Source of the DNA: CAYSWV01 sp964434865
Lineage (GTDB): Bacteria; Cyanobacteriota; Cyanobacteriia; Thermostichales; Thermostichaceae
NCBI GenBank assembly: GCA_964434865.1
Contig: CAYSWV010000018.1
Span: 13,288-77,287 of the forward strand
DNA length: 64,000 bases
Reading direction: 5' to 3'
Positions 26,357 to 34,284 of the stretch are shown here, in pieces (position 1 is the stretch's first letter; every line of letters begins with the position of its first letter). The position numbers and the translations under genes are program-made. Under the pieces are notes generated by a model, which made no database searches, was not told the DNA's origin, and was given only the letters and a program-made list of their open reading frames with translations.

Positions 26357-26803
26357 ATGAATCGATATTCTAGGGATCGTTATTCTCCTCAGCAGGAGGC
26401 TTTAGTGTGGCAACTACTGATCAGGCTGGTGTTGTTTTTAAATACACGGATGCTACCTGCTCAAGCTCAGTTGGACCCTCAAGCTATTGTAGCTACCTTA
26501 AAATCAGCCTGGGCCTGGTGTCAGAGCTATCTCCAAGAGCGTGATCCTGGTGTCTATCAGTACCGCGGCTTGCCTCTCCATCCCAAGGCTCAATCTACCT
26601 CTTCACCTCAGTCATGGACCTACCGGGGCTGTAATGTTCAACCGACTTCTCGCTCAACACAGCCCGTTGTACCCGCTGTTAGTTATACTCCCTGGTATCA
26701 GCATTGGTTACGTCGTTGGTTCACTAATCGTGGCTTTAGCGATGTAGACCGTTTAAAGACAACACTGGATCTCAGAAGAGATTATCGGGGTCAATCGTTT
26801 TAA
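26357..26803 (+). CDS. hypothetical protein with three YRG motifs (DUF4278-like?)
   Basis: A 148-residue basic protein with a hydrophobic helix near residues 18-30. Three copies of YRG occur (QYRGLPLHP, TYRGCNVQP, DYRGQSF), a feature shared with the cyanobacterial DUF4278 family, whose function is unknown. A Gln/Ser/Thr/Pro-rich middle suggests disorder. It reads 129 bases after the hybrid kinase on the same strand and may share its transcript. The membership is tentative. Confidence 0.5.
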   Translation: MNRYSRDRYSPQQEALVWQLLIRLVLFLNTRMLPAQAQLDPQAIVATLKSAWAWCQSYLQERDPGVYQYRGLPLHPKAQSTSSPQSWTYRGCNVQPTSRSTQPVVPAVSYTPWYQHWLRRWFTNRGFSDVDRLKTTLDLRRDYRGQSF

Positions 26804-26915
26804 AAGAGGAGCCTGATTGATTGGCCTCTCGGTTTCGCTGATCTTGATCTTATCCGACCCGATCCGTGTCATTGTCAAACGCAAAGGCCCGGATCTCAAT
26901 CTAAAATTGATACAT

Positions 26916-28121
26916 CTAAAATCGACACAAGTCGCCCAATTGTTGTTGGCATTTCGCTAATTCGTCTGGAGTGAGGGAGTCCCATTCCACGTCTCGTCTT
27001 AGAATCACGCCATTGACGCCTGTGATGAGACGAGGTAGCTCTCCTTGATCAATCAGGTCTAGGGTTTGCATATTGTAGGTTGTATAAAAAGTTTCTAGAG
27101 TTTGGAAATCAATATCAATTAACGTTAACGTCTTGCGAGGGGGCAATGGACTATCCACCAGGGGACGCGGACCACTTCCTAAAATGCCACTGTGGAGCAA
27201 CTGTAACCGACCTTTGTGGGCTGGATAATAGCTGTGATGATGCCCGCTGATATAGGTGTGAACATTATACTGCTCCAGCAATTGGCGCTTAGTATCAGCA
27301 TCAGTCAAGACTTCACCTAACTCATTGCGACCCACAGCAACGGCATACAATGGGAGGTGGCCCAATACGATTCTTAACCGGGCTGATTGGGCTCGCTCAC
27401 TTGCTAGTTGTTGCTCAGCCCAACCCAATTGTTCAGGTGGAATCCAATTGGATGAAGCATCCCAAGTCATAAAAAAGATATTCTGGAATTCAAATGTGTA
27501 ATAAAATGGGAAATCGCCCCGATCAACAAACGTTAGGCCAGGATCATGCTCTGGATCATTCCAATACTTTGAGGTTTCGGCTCTTTCAACAGCAAATAGA
27601 AAGTCCCCTCTGACAGAGCGAGCACCCGAAGCATCGTGATTGCCAACTGTAAATCCGTAGGGTAGTTGAGCCTCACGCAGAGGTTGGGCAAAGTGAATGT
27701 CAAAGGCTTGCCACATGGCTCGCAGCCGCTCTGCACTGAGACGTGGATCTTGACCGGCTATCATGTCCCCAGCTCCGATCACCAGATCAGGCTGCCAGTA
27801 GGGCAACAGAGCTATAGCCCGATCAACTTCAGGGTCATAGTCAGTGGAGCCATAGGCGGCATTTAAATCACTGGTGACCATTAACCTAACATCTCGACGA
27901 ACCGGCAAATACAAATCCACAGCTAGCTCTGGAATGGACACTATCGTGGGTGTGTTGACTTCAGTAGGCAGTACACTGGGTGTCTGACTTAGCTCAGGTG
28001 GATCAGGTGTCGAGCTTGAAGCAGAATTGATGATCTCCCTTGATTGAAAGGCTACTACACCCCCAGTTAGGGCACTGCTGATCACGACTAGTCCAATCAT
28101 TAAAAGTTGCTTATGCTTCAA
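26916..28121 (-). CDS. exported calcineurin-like metallophosphoesterase
   Basis: A 401-residue phosphoesterase. It starts with TTG at 28121 (GGGAGC upstream), giving a basic KHK leader and a signal peptide or anchor, then a Ser/Thr/Pro linker. Metal-binding motifs are in order: TSDLN (in place of the usual DxH), VIGAGDMIAG, VGNHDASG, GHLPLYAV and SGHHHSYYP. The first motif, SDLN, lacks the His of DxH, so metal site one may be altered. It would hydrolyse a phosphate ester outside the cytoplasm. It is convergent with the YRG protein. Confidence 0.8.
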   Translation of the reverse strand: MKHKQLLMIGLVVISSALTGGVVAFQSREIINSASSSTPDPPELSQTPSVLPTEVNTPTIVSIPELAVDLYLPVRRDVRLMVTSDLNAAYGSTDYDPEVDRAIALLPYWQPDLVIGAGDMIAGQDPRLSAERLRAMWQAFDIHFAQPLREAQLPYGFTVGNHDASGARSVRGDFLFAVERAETSKYWNDPEHDPGLTFVDRGDFPFYYTFEFQNIFFMTWDASSNWIPPEQLGWAEQQLASERAQSARLRIVLGHLPLYAVAVGRNELGEVLTDADTKRQLLEQYNVHTYISGHHHSYYPAHKGRLQLLHSGILGSGPRPLVDSPLPPRKTLTLIDIDFQTLETFYTTYNMQTLDLIDQGELPRLITGVNGVILRRDVEWDSLTPDELAKCQQQLGDLCRF

Positions 28122-28778
28122 GGTGTTGCTCCCATTGAAATTATTTTGCTATTATGTCAGATTGAGGCAACGGTCATGCCAGACTCTCGACTTTAAAGGC
28201 TAGCTCTTCAAATCAAGCATCAGTGATCCAGAGCCATACTTATACTAGAATCATATTCAGACTAGAGTCATAATGAGCTAGCTTCTATGGCCTAGCTGTC
28301 ACTATCTCAAAAATCTTCAAACTTAATGTGACTGAAACTAAGATAGTGGGATGATCCCTGAAATTATGGGGAGTAGCCTCTAGATTTAGCGTCAGGCTGC
28401 ACTTGATTTGAAAGATAAAAGAGGTTTGTTATAGCTTATACTTGTTAAGTAGCTAATGTAACTGACTAGTCACAGAGCTAATAACTTATAAAATAAAGGG
28501 AAAGGTAACTAATATGTTGATGGTCATCGTCAATAGTCATGTCAGAAGTCATCCTATCGGAAGCAATTGGGACAAGCTTGAGATTGTGATCCATGTCTCT
28601 CCAGACCCGATCTCATTCTGTAAGATCAGGTTGTATGACTTTGTTAGACTGGTAGGACTCCTGAAGTAGGTGTAATGTCTACTGGTTGAATAATACTAGC
28701 TGAATAGTAGCCCTTACTTGACAGATTGTCTTTAGTTTCTAAGTATAAGTTTTTTGTCCCTATCATGTTGGGTCTAAG
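28122..28778. other. 657-bp intergenic region upstream of the pil operon
   Basis: No gene was found. A perfect palindrome TGACTAGTCA lies at 28463-28472 inside a larger imperfect dyad of about 28444-28490. Close to the operon, TTGACA (28718-28723) precedes TATAAG (28744-28749), but the 20-base spacer is longer than ideal. The long leader is consistent with a regulated operon promoter. Confidence 0.4.
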
Positions 28779-29942
28779 ATGTCTCCCTCAAGTTTCTTCT
28801 TCCAATCTCGGCAACTCGTCCACAACCTGAATCAGCAATCCTTGGCCAGTGTGACAGGGTATTGCCAGATCAAGTTGGAAACCTCAGAAGCAGAATCACA
28901 TGGGCATTATTTGGGATTATCACAAGGCCGTGTAGTTTACCTAGGCGATCAGCCCTTGTCATGGGATACCTTGATCGCTTGCTTAGAGCGTTACAACCTT
29001 CGCCTGCGACAATCCAAAGCCCAAGCCCTGTTACAAACCCTCAAACGCCGCGCCACCCCTGATCAACAACAACGCTTGGGGATGCTGGTTAATTTATTAG
29101 AGAAGATGAAATTGTCTAAGCTAGATGAGGTGATTCAGTCCTTACGCTTAGACGTACTCGCTCGTTTAGATTTAGAACTGTATGAACCTTCTGGATGTGT
29201 AGATATTGTTGAGGATCCTCAACTCGTTGTCCTATCTCCCATTCAAGGCTTTGCCCTCAGTGAAATTTTGACCGAATCGATTCACCGTCGCAAACAATGG
29301 GATCAGCTACAGGCTCAGATTCCTTCGATGCGGGGTATACCCACTATGAATGAACAAGTCGCCCAGCGTCTGCAGTTGAAGGTAGAACAGCGGCAGCGGC
29401 TTGAAACCATGACCTCTCAAGGCCGAACGTTGCAGGAAGTGGCTTATGACTTAGGGCGTGATCCGTTAGAAGTGGCGAAGATGTTTGCTAACTGGATCCG
29501 AGTGGGATTGGTCCAACTGAAGCTCAACACCTCTACATCAGCTCAATTCACCATACTAGCTATTGATGATAGCCAGGCAATGCAAACTATGATTCGTCGC
29601 TCCCTCCCCGGATTTCGAGTCATTACCACAGGCAGTCCGGCTGAGGGGTTAAGTTTGGTCTTTCAACAGAAGCCCGATCTGATTGTCCTAGATTTAACGA
29701 TGCCTGATATTGATGGTTTAGATGTTTGCCGCACCATTCGAGAAAGCCCTCAGTTTAAGCAAATTCCCATTATTATTTTGACCGCTCGCGACAAATTAGT
29801 GGACCGGTTCCGTGGCAAGCTGGTAGGAGCAGATACTTATCTAACCAAACCTTTTGAAGCTGAAACCTTCAGAGATACCGTTCTTGGTTTATTAAAAGCG
29901 ACAGTGCCTCAATCAGAAGCTAGTGTTGCCACGGCTTGCTAA
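28779..29942 (+). CDS. pilG: PatA/PilG-type response regulator
   Basis: A 387-residue regulator. The N-terminal ~115 residues match the PatA-type domain seen in cyanobacterial PilG/PixG/PatA proteins (SRQLVHNLNQQSLASVTGYCQI, HYLGLSQGRVVYLG). A helical middle includes an HTH-like stretch (QGRTLQEVAYDLGRDPLEVAKMF). The C-terminal receiver (about 260-380) has DDSQ, the phospho-Asp in LDLTMPDIDG and the KPFEAE lysine. It heads the chemotaxis-like operon and would be the output toward type IV pilus motors or transcription. The start has no strong ribosome site. Confidence 0.85.
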   Translation: MSPSSFFFQSRQLVHNLNQQSLASVTGYCQIKLETSEAESHGHYLGLSQGRVVYLGDQPLSWDTLIACLERYNLRLRQSKAQALLQTLKRRATPDQQQRLGMLVNLLEKMKLSKLDEVIQSLRLDVLARLDLELYEPSGCVDIVEDPQLVVLSPIQGFALSEILTESIHRRKQWDQLQAQIPSMRGIPTMNEQVAQRLQLKVEQRQRLETMTSQGRTLQEVAYDLGRDPLEVAKMFANWIRVGLVQLKLNTSTSAQFTILAIDDSQAMQTMIRRSLPGFRVITTGSPAEGLSLVFQQKPDLIVLDLTMPDIDGLDVCRTIRESPQFKQIPIIILTARDKLVDRFRGKLVGADTYLTKPFEAETFRDTVLGLLKATVPQSEASVATAC

Positions 29943-29980
29943 AGTAGCTCGACCCAATGCTCTATTACGGAGACAACAAC

Positions 29981-30340
29981 ATGACCACTGTTCTAGTCGT
30001 TGATGATGTCCAATCCCAGATGGAGCTCATTTGCCAGGCTCTACGTTCAGGCGGATGGGGGATCACTCAAGCCTCTAATGGCAAAGAAGCCCTAGAACGG
30101 CTAAAAGATAGTAGTCCAGATATCGTAGTCCTAGATGTCATTATGCCAGATATGAGTGGGTTTGAAGTGCTCCGTCGGATCCGAAAGAATGCGACGACTC
30201 GCCATCTCCCTGTTGTAGTGCTAACCACCAAAAATGCTGAGCATGACAAAGCTTGGGGATTGGATATGGGGGCTAATGCTTATGTGACAAAGCCATTTGA
30301 TCCTCATCATTTAGTTGATGTAATTCGTCAGTTAGTTTGA
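29981..30340 (+). CDS. pilH: single-domain CheY-like response regulator
   Basis: A 119-residue receiver from the ATG at 29981, chosen because GGAGA lies seven bases upstream and the protein then begins MTTVLVVDDV. Phospho-Asp is in VLDVIMPDMSG and the Lys in VTKPFDPHH. It is second in the operon, as PilH is in other cyanobacterial tax loci, and is expected to be phosphorylated by the CheA-like PilL. It begins 38 bases after pilG. Confidence 0.9.
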   Translation: MTTVLVVDDVQSQMELICQALRSGGWGITQASNGKEALERLKDSSPDIVVLDVIMPDMSGFEVLRRIRKNATTRHLPVVVLTTKNAEHDKAWGLDMGANAYVTKPFDPHHLVDVIRQLV

Positions 30341-30378
30341 GTTCAGTTATTGAACTAGTTAGGCTGGAGTGATTAAGT

Positions 30379-30903
30379 ATGAGTGTATCAACTGAAACTA
30401 TGACCCCTGAAACAGGAACAGACCTCACTCAAGAACGAGCGTTTGTACTACTCTATCAGCAAGGTTACTTGGCCTGTCCTTTAGAAGATGTTCGAGAAAT
30501 CCTGAACCCAGCTAGCTTGACTCTGACCCCCATCCCGAATACATTTCAATGCGTTCAGGGTCTTTTCAATCTGCGTGGCGATCTCTTGCCCGTTATTGAT
30601 TTGGGTTATCTTATTTACCAGCATCGCAATCGTGGTACTCAACCTAACCGCATTCTCGTATTGGAACTATGGGCTGGACCTCAAGGGGCTTTCCAACGAT
30701 TGGGTCTTTTGGTTGAGCAGATCTTTCAAGTGGTGAACTGCCCAGTTGAGCGGATTCAAAAGTTATCTCAAGCTCAAACTTCAGTTGAAATCATAACGTC
30801 TGGACTTAAACCGTTTATTTCAGCTATCTGCCAACCTGATGATCAAACTCTTTGGCCGGTTCTATCTTCTAAGTCTGTTATGACATCTCAGTTATGGCTA
30901 TAG
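30379..30903 (+). CDS. pilI: CheW-like adaptor
   Basis: A 174-residue CheW-domain protein that couples receptor and kinase. Seen are LYQQGYLACPLEDVREIL, the conserved IPNTFQCVQGLFNLRGDLLPVIDLGYL and LGLLVEQIFQVVNCPVE. It lies third in the collinear pil/tax operon, 38 bases after pilH and 78 before the MCP gene. Confidence 0.92.
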   Translation: MSVSTETMTPETGTDLTQERAFVLLYQQGYLACPLEDVREILNPASLTLTPIPNTFQCVQGLFNLRGDLLPVIDLGYLIYQHRNRGTQPNRILVLELWAGPQGAFQRLGLLVEQIFQVVNCPVERIQKLSQAQTSVEIITSGLKPFISAICQPDDQTLWPVLSSKSVMTSQLWL

Positions 30904-30981
30904 TGATAAATTATAGACTAAAGGCATCCAATTTTTTCGGCATACGTTGTTTCGGTACATGGTCTCGCGAGAGGAAGGTCA

Positions 30982-33900
30982 ATGACCCCACCATCTGTTT
31001 CTCTTGAAGTTGAGTCAAAAGGGTTGTCTGATCTGGAGTCATGTCAGGTACTCGAAGTCCAAACTGGATTATCGGCCTATCAGCAGGGTCACTATCGAGA
31101 CGCTATTCTACCCCTGCAAGCTGCATTAAGTGATCCAAACTTAGATCCCGCTTATGTCGCTCCCATTCAATATTTCCTTGGCATAGCTTATTATCAGCTG
31201 GGGCACTATCAATCTGCTAAATTATACTGGCAACTCGTTTTAGCCACTGAGGATCTCGCTTATCGCCTTGGGGCGCAGACTGCTATTGATCAAGTCGCTC
31301 TCAAGATCAGCAGCTCTCACTCCAAAGGTAATGGGACCTCTAATTCTCCAGCTTCCGAGATGACGGCTCAACCCCCTAATTCGTCAGGGATCCATCCTGC
31401 TACTTTCAAAACTGAAGAGACCGTTCTGCCTCACGAAGACTCTGTTAATGAAGACTCTGTTAATAATGTTGATCATAATAATGTTGATCATAAGGCCGAG
31501 GGTAATGCTAATGCCGATCTCGAAGAAATGGTTGCAATAGATTCAACCCCAGCAGTCGAGTTTTCATCAGTAACCTTGCCACCAGCTTTGCCTCTTAGCC
31601 TCTTAGCTCAGCATAAATTTGCTAAAGGTATCTGGGAATGGTGGCACCACCAATCTATTCAAAATAAGCAGGTTAGCTTACTCTCTCTCTCTCAGATCCT
31701 TTCCTTTGCTCTGGTTGCAGGCTTCCTGGCTGCTCTTAGCATGAGTCTAGGACGTCAACCGATCAAGCAAGCTACCACCGAATTAGCTTTACTAGAATTG
31801 AACTATCAAAAGAATTTCGATCGGTTGACACAAGCCTTGCAATCTCAAAGCCAAAACCCAGTTATCATTAATGCTGCATTGCAACAAAGTCCAGATCCTG
31901 AAACTCTATCGCTTTTAAATCAAACTCTAGTTGATCTCAAGATTGAAATCTCAGATTTAATTAATACTCAAGGTCAGATTATTGCCAGTCCGTCTCTTCC
32001 AGCAGGAAGTACGGTAGCTTATGATCCCAATGGATTTGTTGGTAATGCACTCACACAATCCACTCTTGCTGTAACCACAGAGCCAGTTGCTTACAGTGCC
32101 TTGGCCGCTCGAAGTCCTAGGCTTGCTGAAGTGGCGGCCCAACGAATCGGGCTTGACGCCTCTACTGATCCTACATTTTTGATTCAGTATGTGGTTTACC
32201 CCATCTCTGGACAAAATCAGGTTAGGGGTGCACTTGTAGCTGGAGATATCGTTGAAGCCACTACTCTGAGCACCACAGATCCCATCTTTGAAAGTGGAGT
32301 CTCTGCCATTTTAGCTGGGACATCTTTATCATCGCTGCAGACAATTCCCGTAGCGGCTAGTCTTCAACACTCCAATCAAGTGATTACTGATATCTCCCTA
32401 TCTAGATCAGCTCTAAACCTAGCGGAGAGATCTCTAACAGCAGCTGATCCCGTTTATGGCCAAGCTCGAGTTAATCGTCAACCTTACAGATTGGTTGCCC
32501 AAGCGATTCGGGATCAAGCTAATCAGCCTGTTGGAGTTCTAGTCAGAGGCCTAGTCCCTGATCCGCTCAATGCTCGTGTGGGCCTGCTGAGTATCATAAT
32601 CTTAGTCGTCTTTCTGGTGTTGGCTGGTTTTAATATTTGGATGGGGCGGTACTTGGGTCGCCTGATCCTAGAGCCGTTGTTGCAGTTAGATCAAACTATG
32701 CGTCGTTACTTAGCTGGTGATTGGACAGCTCGAGCTGACGTTCAGACTCAGGATGAGATAGGTCAACTGACAGCTACCTTTAATCAATTGGCTACTCACA
32801 TTCAACAACAGTCAGATACTGTAACAGCAGACGCCCAATACTATCAAGATCTAGCCACTCAAGCTTCTGAGACCCAAACTCAACTACAACAGGATATAGA
32901 AGCGATCGCTCTCACAGTTAAGAAGATTGGCCAAGGCTTGCTAGACTCTCGGATTGATTTGGGACAACTCGATCAGACCAATGCAGATCTTCAAACATTA
33001 GGACAGGGCATCAATCAGATGGCCCTACAATTGCGCTGGTCTCTCAAACAAATTCAAGAGCGATCAACTCTGGGTGTTACTGACAAACAATTGGAAGCTG
33101 ATATTCAGACAGTAGCTCAGGGTGTAGCGGCAATTTCAGAAGGAGACTTTACGGTCCAGATTCAAAACCTCAATACTGAAGCTGTTCAGGAACTCGCGCA
33201 AGGCATTAACTTAATGGCCAGTCAACTCCAAGAGTTTGTTGATCAGCAGCAATTTGAAACAGAACGCCAAGTGGCCCAAAAACAAGCGTTGTCAAATGAG
33301 ATCCTGCGCTTATTTGAAGAAATCAAAGGGGCTGCCCGAGGTGATTTAACAGTTAGAGCTGCAATTACAGACAGCGAACTTTCCTCTCTATCGGATGCTT
33401 TCAATTTTTTAGTGTCTACTCTAGAAGAAGTTGTGATCCAAATCAAAGCTGTGGTTCAACAAGTGAATCAAGATATGGAGCGCTCCTCCACCGTGACCCA
33501 ACAGTTATCTGATCAAGCTCTGGGTCAGGCTGAACAGATTGGTGCAGCTTTAAGTCGGATTTCGCAAATTTCTGATGCTATGCAAGCTGTTACTCACTCA
33601 GCTCACCAAACTGAAACGATTGCGAATCAGGCTGCTACAGCGGCAGATGCAGGTGGACAGGTTATGGATCAGACAGTAGATGGTGTAAATAGCTTACGAT
33701 CAACCATGGCTGAAACGGCTAAAATGATGAAGCGGCTAGGGGAAAGTTCACAAGAAATTGGCCAAATTGTCAATGTTATTAGTGAAATTGCTCTACAGAC
33801 CAATATGCTGGCGCTGAATGCTACGATTGAAGCAGCCCGAGCTGGTGAACAAGGGAAAGGATTTGCTGTTGTTGCTGAAGAAGTCCGTAAATTGGCTGAG

Positions 33901-34284
33901 CGCTCAGCCCAGGCCACTGAAGAGATTGAAACAATTGTGGACTCCATCCAGGTTGAAACCCAGCAGGTGGCGACTGCCATGGAAATGAGTACCCAAGAAG
34001 TGGTCACTACCACACAGCTAGCTGCCGAGGCTAAAAGCTCACTCAATCAGATCATTAAAGTCAGTCGAGATATTGATGCCCTGGTGGCCCAAATTGCTGT
34101 TGCGGCTCAACAACAGTCCTCTAATACGATTGAATTGACAACTCAAGTTCAGCAAGTTAACCAAATTGCCGGGCAAACTGCTGATCAAGCCAGCCAAGTT
34201 TCGGCTCAGCTCCAATCTCTGGTCCAAGTTGTTGATACCTTGCAAGATTCTGTTGAAGATTTCCGGACCACTGAAGATGTATAG
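30982..34284 (+). CDS. pilJ: methyl-accepting chemotaxis protein, PilJ type, with TPR-like N-terminus
   Basis: A 1100-residue receptor. The N-terminal ~110 residues are TPR-like (GLSAYQQGHYRDAILPLQAAL, YFLGIAYYQLGHYQSAKLYW) and cytosolic, then an acidic linker with duplicated 15-bp units, TM1 (about 235-258), an extracytoplasmic sensor region (260-530), TM2 (532-553), a HAMP with repeated HAMP-like modules (560-800) and the MCP signalling hairpin (about 850-1085; EIGQIVNVISEIALQTNML, AARAGEQGKGFAVVA). It has no GAF domain, so it is unlike the phototaxis receptor PixJ and closer to PilJ. The 3' end overlaps pilL by eight bases. Confidence 0.9.
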   Translation: MTPPSVSLEVESKGLSDLESCQVLEVQTGLSAYQQGHYRDAILPLQAALSDPNLDPAYVAPIQYFLGIAYYQLGHYQSAKLYWQLVLATEDLAYRLGAQTAIDQVALKISSSHSKGNGTSNSPASEMTAQPPNSSGIHPATFKTEETVLPHEDSVNEDSVNNVDHNNVDHKAEGNANADLEEMVAIDSTPAVEFSSVTLPPALPLSLLAQHKFAKGIWEWWHHQSIQNKQVSLLSLSQILSFALVAGFLAALSMSLGRQPIKQATTELALLELNYQKNFDRLTQALQSQSQNPVIINAALQQSPDPETLSLLNQTLVDLKIEISDLINTQGQIIASPSLPAGSTVAYDPNGFVGNALTQSTLAVTTEPVAYSALAARSPRLAEVAAQRIGLDASTDPTFLIQYVVYPISGQNQVRGALVAGDIVEATTLSTTDPIFESGVSAILAGTSLSSLQTIPVAASLQHSNQVITDISLSRSALNLAERSLTAADPVYGQARVNRQPYRLVAQAIRDQANQPVGVLVRGLVPDPLNARVGLLSIIILVVFLVLAGFNIWMGRYLGRLILEPLLQLDQTMRRYLAGDWTARADVQTQDEIGQLTATFNQLATHIQQQSDTVTADAQYYQDLATQASETQTQLQQDIEAIALTVKKIGQGLLDSRIDLGQLDQTNADLQTLGQGINQMALQLRWSLKQIQERSTLGVTDKQLEADIQTVAQGVAAISEGDFTVQIQNLNTEAVQELAQGINLMASQLQEFVDQQQFETERQVAQKQALSNEILRLFEEIKGAARGDLTVRAAITDSELSSLSDAFNFLVSTLEEVVIQIKAVVQQVNQDMERSSTVTQQLSDQALGQAEQIGAALSRISQISDAMQAVTHSAHQTETIANQAATAADAGGQVMDQTVDGVNSLRSTMAETAKMMKRLGESSQEIGQIVNVISEIALQTNMLALNATIEAARAGEQGKGFAVVAEEVRKLAERSAQATEEIETIVDSIQVETQQVATAMEMSTQEVVTTTQLAAEAKSSLNQIIKVSRDIDALVAQIAVAAQQQSSNTIELTTQVQQVNQIAGQTADQASQVSAQLQSLVQVVDTLQDSVEDFRTTEDV
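31435..31494 (+). repeat. two adjacent 15-bp tandem duplications inside pilJ
   Basis: GAAGACTCTGTTAAT occurs twice (31435-31449, 31450-31464), directly followed by AATGTTGATCATAAT and AATGTTGATCATAAG (31465-31479, 31480-31494). They encode EDSVNEDSVN then NVDHNNVDHK in the linker before TM1 and keep the frame, so the length of this linker may vary between strains. Confidence 0.75.

Noticed and set aside
33669..34046. 125-codon frame antisense to the MCP signalling domain
   Set aside because: Shadow of the coiled-coil region with its heptad bias; no independent support.
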